Notes: a model not told the origin generated them from the letters alone. A stretch of 64,000 bases of DNA from UBA9300 sp032260385 (GCA_032260385.1 JAVVEL010000004.1:62001-126000), one strand, 5' to 3'. Positions 19,013-28,195 are shown, counted from the stretch's first letter. Made by a program: numbers and translations.

Positions 19013-19020
19013 TATCTTTG
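19013..19020 (+). promoter_or_regulatory. Putative -7 box before the porin gene
   Basis: TATCTTTG matches TAnnTTTG exactly. It ends six bases before the ATG at 19027, so a transcript started at the usual distance would have almost no leader. It follows the dcw terminator directly. Confidence 0.5.
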
Positions 19021-19026
19021 GAAACC

Positions 19027-20961
19027 ATGAAAAGGACATTAATATACATCTTATTATTAATTGTCTCATTAAATGCTTTTGCACAAAAAGGCAGGATACC
19101 TGAGAAAACCGACTCGGTTACCCATATTACAAGGCAGTATAAATTAAATGAAACCTATACTGAAATAATTGATGTACCACTGGATACACTTGTAGATGCC
19201 TTCCACAGGTATAAAATAACGGAAGATATTTCACCCTTCTTTCAGAGACTGGGTAATTACGGCCTGGCCTTTGTCGAAACAGATTTTTTTGACAGACCCG
19301 TTGATCCGGAAAATTTTATCTACAGGCACCTGGGGTATTATATGCATCATGCGGCTAACAAAATATATATCGATACTCAGGTACCTTTTACTGAACTGCA
19401 ATGGACCTACGGAGGAGAAAGAAAAGTGGCGGAACAAACATTCGGGGTAAGACATGCACAGAATGTTAATCCCTTCTTAAACCTGGGCCTTGACCTTAAT
19501 ATTATTTACAGTTTGGGACAGTATCATTACCAGAAGTCAGACAATAAAGCATTTACCCTCCATGGGTCCTACCTGAAGGATAAATATAAGGCCTTTGCTT
19601 CGTGGAGTATCAATAAGCTCATTGCATATGAAAACGGAGGGATTGCAGACCCTTCAGTGCTTGATCAGTATGATACAAGGGATGTTCCGGTAAACCTCGG
19701 CGGTTTAAATGAGGCGAAGAGCAGGGTGCAGAGCATGAATTTTCAGATTGTGCAGAAATATACACTCGGGGGAGCAAAGAAAGTTTCAGCCGATACTGTT
19801 GATGCTCTTCAAAAAGGTGGAGTCAGAGGAACATTCTCACATATACTCGAATATGATAAGGGGAGACGGAGCTACGAGGATAATGCACCTGGTTCAGGCT
19901 TCTATGATACCATATATATAGAGGGGCCCGCTACCTGCGATTCGCTCTATGCACGAATATTGAAAAATACACTGAGGTTCGATTTTAATACCGCTGAGAC
20001 AGCTAAATTTCAGCTGGGTATAGGTGTGGGAGCCGTGAATGAGCAGAATGTCTTTGCCCAGATAGTACCTTCAGCAGAAGAGGAAATACCGGCAGACTCA
20101 TTACGCTGGAAACAAAGCTCCAATGCTGTGATCGGGACACTCTATAACAGGATAGGGAAAAAATTCGGGTGGCAGGCCGACGGGAAACTGTATTTTACAG
20201 GACTCAGGGCAGGTGATTTCGAACTAAAGGGTAATATCAGGTGGAGCTTTAATGAAGACGAGAAAAAATCGGAAGTAAGGGCACGGGGCAGCGTTTTAAA
20301 TACCGGACCTGCATGGTGGATAAACAACTGGGGCAGTAAGCATTTTAAATGGACAAATGATTTTGGCAGCGAGTTCAGGATTAACCTGGGGGCTAGCTAC
20401 GATAATCCGGGGATAGATTTTAGCGCCGGACTCGATTACTCACTTGTAACAAACATGTTCTATTTTAACGGGAGTGCAGTGCCAGAACAGCATGGCGGAG
20501 CAATATCTGTGTTAAGCGCCAGGCTGAATAAAAATTTCAGCTTCTGGAAGTTAAGGTTTGATAATTCATTGCTTTTCCAGAAAAGCAGCAACATAGATAT
20601 ACTCGACCTTCCACTGGTTTGTGCCAGGACGGCTTTTTACTTCGATCATGAGTTCCTTTTTAAGGCAACCGGTGGCAGCCTGCAGACACAGCTGGGATTT
20701 GAAGCAGAATACAATGCGGCATACTATTCATATGCCTACATGCCTGCCACAGGTGTTTTCTATGTGCAGAATGATTTTAAAACAGGTAATTATCCCGTCA
20801 TTAATGTGTTTGCAAACTTAAAAATAAAAAGGACAAGGATATTTGTCGGCTTTGATCACCTCAACTACGGGCTGATGGGCTATGATTATTTCCTGAGCCC
20901 TAATTACCCGATGAATATAAGAATGTTCAAGTACGGGCTTGCATGGACCTTTTATAATTAA
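19027..20961 (+). CDS. Putative outer-membrane porin (Porin_10 type)
   Basis: A 644-residue protein with a cleavable signal peptide (MKRTLIYILLLIVSLNAFAQ) and a long beta-rich body ending in an aromatic residue and Asn (WTFYN), as expected for a beta-barrel. The sequence resembles the putative porin family Porin_10 (DUF) of Bacteroidota. I recognise the order: an N-terminal soluble part with FHRYKITEDISPFFQRLGNYG, then alternating amphipathic strands. The substrate is unknown. I take the ATG at 19027, not an in-frame TTG nine bases upstream that overlaps the promoter box. It is separated from ftsZ by a terminator, so it is its own unit, possibly including the next gene 30 bases downstream. 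Confidence 0.75.
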   Translation: MKRTLIYILLLIVSLNAFAQKGRIPEKTDSVTHITRQYKLNETYTEIIDVPLDTLVDAFHRYKITEDISPFFQRLGNYGLAFVETDFFDRPVDPENFIYRHLGYYMHHAANKIYIDTQVPFTELQWTYGGERKVAEQTFGVRHAQNVNPFLNLGLDLNIIYSLGQYHYQKSDNKAFTLHGSYLKDKYKAFASWSINKLIAYENGGIADPSVLDQYDTRDVPVNLGGLNEAKSRVQSMNFQIVQKYTLGGAKKVSADTVDALQKGGVRGTFSHILEYDKGRRSYEDNAPGSGFYDTIYIEGPATCDSLYARILKNTLRFDFNTAETAKFQLGIGVGAVNEQNVFAQIVPSAEEEIPADSLRWKQSSNAVIGTLYNRIGKKFGWQADGKLYFTGLRAGDFELKGNIRWSFNEDEKKSEVRARGSVLNTGPAWWINNWGSKHFKWTNDFGSEFRINLGASYDNPGIDFSAGLDYSLVTNMFYFNGSAVPEQHGGAISVLSARLNKNFSFWKLRFDNSLLFQKSSNIDILDLPLVCARTAFYFDHEFLFKATGGSLQTQLGFEAEYNAAYYSYAYMPATGVFYVQNDFKTGNYPVINVFANLKIKRTRIFVGFDHLNYGLMGYDYFLSPNYPMNIRMFKYGLAWTFYN

Positions 20962-20991
20962 TCTGTATTTTAGTATTCTTCATCCAAACTG

Positions 20992-22452
20992 ATGATGCAT
21001 CAAGACAGGACAAAAAATATTATTCGGAAAGGCAGGATATATTCTTTTGTTTTCATTCTCGCTCTGTTCATATTTTCCTGTGATTCCGGAAAAGTGAGAC
21101 TCGTTGATGACACACCTGTAAGCCGTGACCTTGAACAGATAAGGGAAAGAGGAAGGCTTATTGCCCTTACGGATTATAATTCAATAAGTTACTTTATTTA
21201 CAGGGGCGAACCCATGGGTTTTCAGTTTGAAATGCTCCGGGATTTTGCTGATTACCTGCAGATTGAACTTGAACTCATAACCGAAAATGACCTCATCAGT
21301 TCCTTTGAGATGCTGAATGACGGACGAACCGACCTCCTGGCCCTTAACCTCACCATTAATAACGAGAGAAAGGAAATGGTGCAGTTTACCCATCCCATCG
21401 GACAGACACGTCAGGTGCTGGTTCAGAAAAGACCTGATAACTGGCGTGAGATGACAATGGATGAGATTAACAGGGTGCTTGTCAGAAACCTCCTGGACCT
21501 GGCTGACCGGACTGTATACGTACAGTCTGAATCATCCTCTGCACAGAGAATGAAAAACCTGCAGAATGAAATCGGTGACACAATCCATATTGTTGAAGTG
21601 CCTATGGAAGCTGAAGAGCTGATTTCACTCGTAGCCTCTGGTGAAATCAGTTTTACGGTTGCAGATGAAAATATAGCCATGGTAAACCGTACCTATTATC
21701 CTGACCTCGACCTTGCCACCCCGGTCAGCTTTGAACAAAACCTGGCATGGGCGGTAAGAAAGAGCGGGTCTGACAGGCTGCTGGAGGAACTCAATAAATG
21801 GATAGACGGATTTAAAGAAACGGAACGTTATTCATTATTGTATGCCAAATATTTTAAGAATTCAAGGTCAAAACATATTGTACGATCCGATTATTTCAGC
21901 CTTGGAGGTGGCAGTATTTCACGCTGGGATGAATATTTCAGGCAATATAGTGATTCAATTGGTTGGGACTGGCGCCTGCTGGCCTCACTGGTATTGCAGG
22001 AATCCCGTTTTGATCCCGGGGTGGAATCATGGGCAGGAGCTTACGGTCTTATGCAACTGATGCCCTCAACGGGGGAACAGTTTGGTATAGATATTTATTC
22101 AAGTCCTGAAAATAATATCAGGGCAGGAATAAAATATATACAGTGGCTCCAGGATCTTTTTTACGATAAGGTAAATGATGAGGAGGAAAGGATTAAATTT
22201 ATCCTTGCAGCATATAATGTAGGACCGGGACATGTACTTGATGCCCGCCGGCTGGCACGCAAGCACGGGCGTGATCCCGAGGTCTGGGATGATAACGTGG
22301 CTTATTACCTGCTGCGGAAATCAGACCCTGAATTTTACCATGATCCCGTTGTGGAGCATGGCTTCTGCCGGGGCGAAGAACCATATAATTACGTCATAGA
22401 GGTGCTGGACAGGTACGAACACTACAAGAACTTTATTGGAGACGGAGAATAA
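20992..22452 (+). CDS. MltF-like lytic transglycosylase lipoprotein with solute-binding domain
   Basis: A 486-residue predicted lipoprotein with a signal peptide and lipobox FIFSC near residue 29. Residues about 45-275 resemble a family 3 periplasmic solute-binding domain (LEQIRERGRLIALTDYNS at its start). Residues about 310-430 form an SLT (soluble lytic transglycosylase) domain with the catalytic Glu337 in LQESRFDPG. The motifs AGAYGLMQLMPSTGEQFG and ILAAYNVGPGHVLDA follow. The layout matches E. coli MltF, which cleaves peptidoglycan glycan strands to anhydro-muropeptides, with the N-terminal domain sensing muropeptides. Its location after the wall cluster fits. It is convergent with the Nudix gene, with 8 bases between the stops. 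Confidence 0.87.
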   Translation: MMHQDRTKNIIRKGRIYSFVFILALFIFSCDSGKVRLVDDTPVSRDLEQIRERGRLIALTDYNSISYFIYRGEPMGFQFEMLRDFADYLQIELELITENDLISSFEMLNDGRTDLLALNLTINNERKEMVQFTHPIGQTRQVLVQKRPDNWREMTMDEINRVLVRNLLDLADRTVYVQSESSSAQRMKNLQNEIGDTIHIVEVPMEAEELISLVASGEISFTVADENIAMVNRTYYPDLDLATPVSFEQNLAWAVRKSGSDRLLEELNKWIDGFKETERYSLLYAKYFKNSRSKHIVRSDYFSLGGGSISRWDEYFRQYSDSIGWDWRLLASLVLQESRFDPGVESWAGAYGLMQLMPSTGEQFGIDIYSSPENNIRAGIKYIQWLQDLFYDKVNDEEERIKFILAAYNVGPGHVLDARRLARKHGRDPEVWDDNVAYYLLRKSDPEFYHDPVVEHGFCRGEEPYNYVIEVLDRYEHYKNFIGDGE

Positions 22453-22460
22453 TTCCGGCC

Positions 22461-23129
22461 TCAGCCTTTTGCCGATAATAAGCCCAGACCTGCAGAAAGC
22501 TCCTCCCTTAGAATTATCACCAGCAGCTCATGCAGGATCATCGCCGTGGCACCCCATATTATATGTCCTTTATAATCAAAATACTTCACATTAAGTGCTT
22601 CATTCCTTATTACCATAGGTTTTTCCTTCACTATGTCATCACTAAAGAAATCTGCAAGACTGGCTTCTATGATTGAAACCACTTCCTGTCCGTCAGGGAT
22701 GAATGAGGGCTGTGATTTGCAATAAGCGACTACAGGGCTTACTTCAATATTGCTTACGGGAATATAAAGGGGAGTAAGGGATCCGAGTATATCGAGGTCG
22801 CCACTGCATAGTCCGACTTCTTCGCAGGCTTCTCTAATTGCGGTATCTGTCAGGTCCCGGTCATCTTTTTCCATCTTTCCTCCGGGAAAGGATATCTGGC
22901 CGCTGTGAACGCCCCTATATACCGGCCGCTGGATAAATAGTGTGTGGATCTTACCATTCACCGGGTAGAGCAGGATCAAAACAGCAGCAAGCTTTGAATC
23001 GCTTCTCTTTTTACGCGGAAAGTTGGTGATCATCCTGTCGGAAGAAGCCATCTCCCACTGAACATCAGTCCCCGGCAGGGGTTTACGGAGGGCATTTCTC
23101 AGCCTGCCTGTAAAATTATCCTCGTTCAT
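22461..23129 (-). CDS. Nudix hydrolase, CoA-pyrophosphatase type
   Basis: A 222-residue Nudix protein. The segment FIQRPVYRGVHSGQISFPGGKME matches the CoA-binding signature that precedes the Nudix box in NudL/NUDT7-type enzymes. The Nudix box itself ends in IREACEEVGL (about residues 92-101), with the metal-binding Glu pair intact. The family hydrolyses CoA and acyl-CoA to phosphopantetheine derivatives and 3',5'-ADP. It has no signal peptide, so it acts in the cytoplasm. A near-consensus -7 box (TATATTTA) lies directly upstream of its ATG on the minus strand. Confidence 0.85.
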   Translation of the reverse strand: MNEDNFTGRLRNALRKPLPGTDVQWEMASSDRMITNFPRKKRSDSKLAAVLILLYPVNGKIHTLFIQRPVYRGVHSGQISFPGGKMEKDDRDLTDTAIREACEEVGLCSGDLDILGSLTPLYIPVSNIEVSPVVAYCKSQPSFIPDGQEVVSIIEASLADFFSDDIVKEKPMVIRNEALNVKYFDYKGHIIWGATAMILHELLVIILREELSAGLGLLSAKG

Positions 23130-23177
23130 GCTGTAAATATAGCAATTGAATTATAAAGCCTGTAGCCTGCACAGGTA

Positions 23178-23345
23178 ATGCAGCCCCTTTCAGAGGCTTC
23201 TGCACACATTGAAAAAATCTCGGTGGTGATACTGGCCATGCTCGGTAAATTCAAACACATTAAGTCAAAAAAGCAATTTGAGGATGAGCGGTCAATGATT
23301 GATACTGAACTTGAGGGTTCAACCGGGCTGACCATGCTCCAATAG
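23178..23345 (+). CDS. Possible small ORF of 55 codons, unrecognised
   Basis: In the gap between the Nudix and gatD genes the plus strand holds an ATG-to-TAG frame. It starts MQPLSEASAHIEK, has a short hydrophobic stretch (ISVVILAMLG) followed by a basic segment (KFKHIKSKKQ), and ends in an acidic tail. It runs opposite to both neighbours, and I recognise no family. It could be a real small protein, a remnant of a lost gene, or chance. Nothing else was seen in this gap apart from the likely Nudix promoter. Confidence 0.2.
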   Translation: MQPLSEASAHIEKISVVILAMLGKFKHIKSKKQFEDERSMIDTELEGSTGLTMLQ

Positions 23346-23351
23346 GAAAAT

Positions 23352-24737
23352 TTATTTCCTGAATTGCCTTACAAATTCCTCCACTTCCTTTACACCTCCC
23401 TGGTATACCAGGTATCCATTATATGGTTCCCTTTCTGTGATTTCATCATTAACCGGCTTCAGCATTATCTCCTTAACCTTCTCAGGGTCATCAGTCTGTC
23501 CCAGGGCCCAGCCCAGTTTAACCCAGGCTACTTCCGGAAGCATATTTCCCAGTGGCACCACGCCCTTGGCCATCATGTCGCGGCCTGTCTCGTATACCAT
23601 CATATGCACGTAGCCCCAGATGGTTTGCAGGGTCATAAAGACTGAAACTCCTTTATCCCTGGCTCTTTCAAGCGCCGGGTAGAGCTCCCTGTTCACATGA
23701 CCCAGCCCGGTTCCCACAATAATAATCCCCTTATAGCCCATATCCACAAGGCTGTCGAGTATTTCAGGTTTCATATGGGGGTAATAATACATCATGGTCA
23801 CCTCTTCGTTGAAGTAGGGCATTATTTTCACTTTCTTATCCTTGCGGCGTGGATTGAAGTCTTTCTTGATATGTTCTATACCCTTCCTGGTTACTGTTGC
23901 CACCGGTGTATCTCCTATGGTCCGGAAGGTTGACCTGTAGGAGCTGTGCATTTTTCTTACCCTGGTTCCCCTGTGGAGAAATCCGTATTCATCGGAGGTA
24001 GGTCCGAACATGCAAACCATCACTTCTGCAATATCACCATGGCCGGCAGCATAAGAGGCATGAATAAGGTTTAGAGCCGCATCGGACGAAGGCCGGTCAG
24101 ATGATCTCTGTGAACCGACAAGTATAACGGGTATGGGCAGGTTTTGCACCATGAAGGAAAGAGCTGCAGCAGTGTGGTGAAGGGTGTCGGTGCCGTGTCC
24201 GATTATTATGCCGTCGGCGCCGTTCTCGATCTCCTTTCCTATTGCTTTTGCAAGGGTGATATACTGCTCGGGGCCCATGTTCTCACTGAACACGGCAAAT
24301 AATTTTTCGGTATTTATGTTGCAGATATCAGCCAGCTCAGGCACAGCACCATATAGCTCTCCCGGTGAGAAGGCTGGAATAACCGCTCCCGTGCGGTAGT
24401 CAAGACGCGATGCTATGGTTCCCCCCGTACCAAAAAGTTTCACAGATGGTTTATCATCAGAATATGGAAATTCCTTTTCGGGTATTTTGTAGTTTGCCTT
24501 TTTGTAGCCTGTTTCTTTCATTGAAGTAATGGTACTGACATTGATACCGATGTTATAGCCGGTTTCAATTTTCAGTACCAGGTGCATATCGTCATCATTC
24601 TCAGACCTGGGCAGAACTGTCCCCCTGAACACGCCCCTGCTTGTTTCAATATAGGCCTGTCCCCAGACCCTTACATTGTATTTTTTGAGGGTATTAAGGG
24701 CACGGCCCCTGTATCCCTGGAAGATCTGATCAGTCAT
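23352..24737 (-). CDS. gatD: Glutamyl-tRNA(Gln) amidotransferase subunit D (archaeal type)
   Basis: A 461-residue protein matching GatD, the glutaminase subunit of the archaeal GatDE amidotransferase. GatD releases ammonia from glutamine so that GatE can convert Glu-tRNA(Gln) to Gln-tRNA(Gln). The N-terminal 95 residues form the GatD-specific extension (RVWGQAYIETSRGVFRGTVL...), which plain L-asparaginases lack. The asparaginase-like domain follows, with Thr107 in TGGTIAS, Thr183-Asp184 in HGTDT and Lys262 in RVRKMHS, the complete catalytic set of this fold. The start codon lies inside the gatE gene (8-base overlap), so the two are translationally coupled. GatDE is otherwise regarded as an archaeal hallmark; base composition and codon use look like the neighbours by eye. 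Confidence 0.92.
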   Translation of the reverse strand: MTDQIFQGYRGRALNTLKKYNVRVWGQAYIETSRGVFRGTVLPRSENDDDMHLVLKIETGYNIGINVSTITSMKETGYKKANYKIPEKEFPYSDDKPSVKLFGTGGTIASRLDYRTGAVIPAFSPGELYGAVPELADICNINTEKLFAVFSENMGPEQYITLAKAIGKEIENGADGIIIGHGTDTLHHTAAALSFMVQNLPIPVILVGSQRSSDRPSSDAALNLIHASYAAGHGDIAEVMVCMFGPTSDEYGFLHRGTRVRKMHSSYRSTFRTIGDTPVATVTRKGIEHIKKDFNPRRKDKKVKIMPYFNEEVTMMYYYPHMKPEILDSLVDMGYKGIIIVGTGLGHVNRELYPALERARDKGVSVFMTLQTIWGYVHMMVYETGRDMMAKGVVPLGNMLPEVAWVKLGWALGQTDDPEKVKEIMLKPVNDEITEREPYNGYLVYQGGVKEVEEFVRQFRK

Positions 24738-26712
24738 CTGCCTTTATTCTTTTTTCAACTATTTTTCTGAGATCGCCCAAACTGACATTTCCTGTTGCCT
24801 GTTTCCTGATCTGCCCCATAATCCAGTTAACAGCACAATCACTGGCTTCTGATATCTGCTCCTGTTTGAATTTCTCATGAAGAAACTCAATGGGTGCGAG
24901 TATTTCATCTATCTCTTTTTTCTTATAATTCAGTGTTGTAAGTATTGATTCATGTCTCATTTTGGGATGGAGGTACAGGACTTTAAGCATTGGCCCGGCT
25001 ATTTCAATCCGGAGGTCCTGTGCTCTGATAAAACCAAAGAGCTTATGTACTATTTCATAACTGAAGTTTTTATGTGCCCTCATTGTCCCTTCAATATTCT
25101 TTAACCTGTGACCCAGGAAGATGCCAATGTCTCTCGGGTTAAAACCGAAATCCTCAGATATTGAGACAATTAGAGGATATAGATTCTTACTGAGGATATA
25201 CCTGTATGTATCTTCAGGTATTCCCCATTGCTTCATTTTCTTAATCCTGTCAGAAACAGATTCCGGAAGCTTTGATCTTATTCCTTCTATCTGGTCGTCG
25301 TGGAGGGGTATCGGCGCCGAGTCGGTATCAGGATACATCCTGTCCTTACCCGGCAGCACTCTTTCAAACATTGTACTACCATCGGGGAAGGACTTCCTCG
25401 TTTCATTGGGCACCCCTTTGAAAGCGAGCTGCATTCTTTCCTCAACTGTTTCAAGAGCTGTTGGGATATCTTCCGGAGGTCCCCATAATAAGATTATTGC
25501 ATCATCATCACCTGCATCAATGAAGGAAGCTATTTTTCCCCATTGTCTTTTCGTCAACAGGGGCTTAAGCTCCTCTGAATGGCTCATATTTGGTTTTTCA
25601 ATGCAGGCAATCACCTTCAGCCTGTCGCTTAACTCGTCGGCAAATATCTTTCCCGGCTGTGTAAAATGTGAAAGTATTTGCCTGCACAGGGGAAGTCTGA
25701 GAGCATAAACGCGCATCTTATTGTCAAAGGCTTTCTTTACCGGCTCTGACAGCAGGCCTGTTTCGGCAGGGCTGATTTCTTTGGAGGATATTTTCCATAC
25801 GCCCGGGTCTTTGATCCTTTCGTTCAAAAGCTCCCTGATATGAAGCAGGGCGTATTGCCTGAATGCTTCATTATGTGACAGGGCAGGTATCCAGCTGTTA
25901 TGTGCAACACCTTTTACTTCCACCCTGCTTCCTCCTTCGCAGCTCACGTTAACGTCTTCCCTCCCGGACCCTATTCCTGTTCTCACTTTTCCGGTGCTTC
26001 TGTTAAGGAACCTTATATATTCAGCGGCTTCAGCCAGCTCCCATGGTGTGAGCATGTCAGGGTAGGTAACGGTTTCAATAAGAGGCATGCCCAGCCTGTC
26101 GGTTTTGTATACCCGTGTGTGCCCTATGTCAGATATTTCACGGCATGAGTCCTCTTCAATACTCAGCTGTATTATCCTTACTTTTTTATTGCTGAGCTCA
26201 ATTTCTCCCTCCACTCCCAGTATAGCTGATCTCTGGAAGCCTGTCGGGATACTTCCGTCAAGGTATTGTTTGCGTGTGATGTGGACCTCTCCGACAATGT
26301 TCAGTTTGCACAGAAGTGATAATTCAAGGGCTATATCGAGGGCTTTCCTGTCAAGGGGGAAGGGGGGAGTGTCATCCACTTCGTAGGTGCATGCATTTTC
26401 ATTATTTATACGATAGATAATTTCCTTACGGGTTTTAAACTCCATAAGGGCAGTTCCGTCATATTCCCCCAGCTCACTCAGTGTGGGACGCATATGCCTT
26501 ATTACCTCGGCATCGTAATCGTTATCTTCATGATAGATGCCAGCAGGACAGCGGCAAAAAAGCTTGCTTTCGGTGGCCAGCTGCTGGTGGACTTCCAGCC
26601 CCGATTTAAATCCTATCCTGCGATAGTCCTCTTCCGTGGCTTCGCGCAAACTAACATAAGCAATCAGCTTACGGCTTGATTCATAATTCCTTTTTGGGCT
26701 AAAGCTCTTCAT
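24730..26712 (-). CDS. gatE: Glutamyl-tRNA(Gln) amidotransferase subunit E (archaeal type)
   Basis: A 660-residue protein matching GatE, the GatB-related subunit that phosphorylates and amidates Glu on tRNA(Gln). The N-terminal catalytic cradle starts with IGFKSGLEVHQQL, followed by the Cys pair in LFCRCPAG. SIEEDSCREI, RLGMPLIETVT and GSGREDVNVSC are further GatB/E signatures. Between about residues 375 and 480 lies an inserted domain (ACIEKPNMSHSEELKPLL... to ...SFPDGSTMFERVLPGKDRMYPDTDSAP). This corresponds to the AspRS-like GAD insertion that distinguishes GatE from bacterial GatB. A helical/YqeY-like tail (NWIMGQIRKQATGNVSLG) ends the protein. It is the first gene of the pair and gatD overlaps its 3' end. 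No gatC or gatA is nearby. Confidence 0.93.
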   Translation of the reverse strand: MKSFSPKRNYESSRKLIAYVSLREATEEDYRRIGFKSGLEVHQQLATESKLFCRCPAGIYHEDNDYDAEVIRHMRPTLSELGEYDGTALMEFKTRKEIIYRINNENACTYEVDDTPPFPLDRKALDIALELSLLCKLNIVGEVHITRKQYLDGSIPTGFQRSAILGVEGEIELSNKKVRIIQLSIEEDSCREISDIGHTRVYKTDRLGMPLIETVTYPDMLTPWELAEAAEYIRFLNRSTGKVRTGIGSGREDVNVSCEGGSRVEVKGVAHNSWIPALSHNEAFRQYALLHIRELLNERIKDPGVWKISSKEISPAETGLLSEPVKKAFDNKMRVYALRLPLCRQILSHFTQPGKIFADELSDRLKVIACIEKPNMSHSEELKPLLTKRQWGKIASFIDAGDDDAIILLWGPPEDIPTALETVEERMQLAFKGVPNETRKSFPDGSTMFERVLPGKDRMYPDTDSAPIPLHDDQIEGIRSKLPESVSDRIKKMKQWGIPEDTYRYILSKNLYPLIVSISEDFGFNPRDIGIFLGHRLKNIEGTMRAHKNFSYEIVHKLFGFIRAQDLRIEIAGPMLKVLYLHPKMRHESILTTLNYKKKEIDEILAPIEFLHEKFKQEQISEASDCAVNWIMGQIRKQATGNVSLGDLRKIVEKRIKADD

Positions 26713-26950
26713 CCTTGTGTCTATAATTTGCCCAATTTATTGAAGAATGAGGAGATATCAAATTCCGGTGCCGGCATCCTGAATTCAGTAAATTAATAAA
26801 ATATATAATAAGCACGCGAAATCATATATTTTTATCATTTTGTGCTTTTGCTTATATAAAATCTTAAACAGATAGGCTGAAATAAAAAATCGGGGAAATG
26901 TAATATTTTATTTCAATCAGGTAAAATCCTGTGAACACACAGCAGGTTTT
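26713..26950. other. AT-rich gap between gatE and a LolC/E-type gene
   Basis: This 238-base gap holds no credible coding frame. Its middle (about 26790-26920) is markedly richer in A and T than the surroundings. It must contain the gatE promoter on the minus strand, but I see no perfect TAnnTTTG box. A weak 5-bp hairpin (CTGTG/CACAG at 26930-26943) lies just beyond the LolC/E-type gene end. Confidence 0.5.
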
Positions 26951-28195
26951 TCAGTCAAATTTTATGGCTTTGACGGGGCTTATGGAAGCTACCAGGCGGG
27001 AAGGTATCAGTAGCATCAGAAGGATAATCAGTATTGTTCCCAGGTTAAGCAGGATAATATGGAGGATGTCAATATTGACCGGGACGGTGGTAAGGTAGTA
27101 AGAGCTTGGGTCAAGGCTTATGATTTCAAATTTTTTCTGCATAAGGGCCAGACCGTAGCCGGCAAGATTGCCCCACAGGAGCCCGGTTGCAATGATGTAT
27201 ACCGCCTGGTTAAGAAAGATTTTCTGAATAAGCCGGTTACCCGAGCCAAGGGCTTTGAGTATGCCTATCATGTTTGTTTTTTCCAGTATCAGGATAAGGA
27301 GTCCTGAAATCATTGTGAAGGCTGCAACCAGGAGCATAAGTACAACTATCACAATTACATTTGTGTCCTGGAAATTGAGCCAGTCGAGTATCTGCGGGTA
27401 TTTCATCCTGAGGTTCGTGACTTTAAGTTTTTCCTGGTCCTCCTCAAATTTATAACCTATGGCATCCCTTACAAGAAAGGTCATCAGGTCAATATCATTA
27501 AACTTGTCAATGAAGATCTCGAAACCGCTTACCTGGTTCTCCTGCCAGCCGTTCAGCCTGCGTATATGACCAATATCTCCTAGTATGTATACCCTATCCA
27601 TCGATTCCACACTTGTTTCATATATACCTTCAACAGTTAATTTTCTCATCCGTGGGGGATCCTGAACGAAATACATGGCAAAATCATCTCCAAGCCCCAG
27701 GTTTAGCATTGAGGATATTGTTTTTGATATAATTACGCCATTTGATATGCTGGTGTCGCTCAGACTGAGGATGCTGCCTTCGATAAGGTTTTTACGGAAA
27801 AAGCTCCAGTCATAATCGGTGCTCACACCTTTAAGCACAACTCCCTGGATATTTTCATCTGTTTTAATTATGCCGGCTTTTGTGGCAAAAACATGAATAT
27901 TATCAATGCCTCTTTGCTTATTCAGCCTGGCGGTAAATTCCTGGTCGGATGAGATGGGGGCTGTTTCAAAGGAGTAATTGGAGTCGAAATTAAGAACCTG
28001 TATATGCCCGCTGAATCCTGCAATCTTATTCCTTATTTCCTGCTTGAATCCCGTCAGTATGGCAAAGGCAAGTATCATCACAGCAATACTCAGTGCTATA
28101 CCGGCAATAACAATCCTGTTGACAGGTCTCGAGAAGGTCAATCCTTTCCTTCTTTCCCGAACCAGGCGTTTTGATATGAATAATGCAGTCTTCAT
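26951..28195 (-). CDS. LolC/LolE-type ABC transporter permease
   Basis: A 414-residue FtsX-superfamily permease. The topology is one N-terminal span (about residues 23-48), a large periplasmic domain (about 50-265, with GFKQEIRNKIAGFSGHIQV at its start, the classic LolC/E opening), then three C-terminal spans with NMIGILKALGSGNRLIQKIFL. LolC and LolE, with the LolD ATPase, extract outer-membrane lipoproteins from the inner membrane. One fused-type permease is common in Bacteroidota. No lolD lies next to it, so the ATPase must be elsewhere. It ends SPVKAIKFD, the usual FtsX-family C-terminus. Confidence 0.82.
   Translation of the reverse strand: MKTALFISKRLVRERRKGLTFSRPVNRIVIAGIALSIAVMILAFAILTGFKQEIRNKIAGFSGHIQVLNFDSNYSFETAPISSDQEFTARLNKQRGIDNIHVFATKAGIIKTDENIQGVVLKGVSTDYDWSFFRKNLIEGSILSLSDTSISNGVIISKTISSMLNLGLGDDFAMYFVQDPPRMRKLTVEGIYETSVESMDRVYILGDIGHIRRLNGWQENQVSGFEIFIDKFNDIDLMTFLVRDAIGYKFEEDQEKLKVTNLRMKYPQILDWLNFQDTNVIVIVVLMLLVAAFTMISGLLILILEKTNMIGILKALGSGNRLIQKIFLNQAVYIIATGLLWGNLAGYGLALMQKKFEIISLDPSSYYLTTVPVNIDILHIILLNLGTILIILLMLLIPSRLVASISPVKAIKFD

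Noticed and set aside
23352..24737. Calling the GatD protein a plain L-asparaginase
   Set aside because: The GatD-specific N-terminal extension and the overlapping gatE gene make the amidotransferase subunit far more likely.
25121..25708. A 195-codon frame on the plus strand inside gatE
   Set aside because: It is antisense to a clear GatE coding region and resembles no protein.
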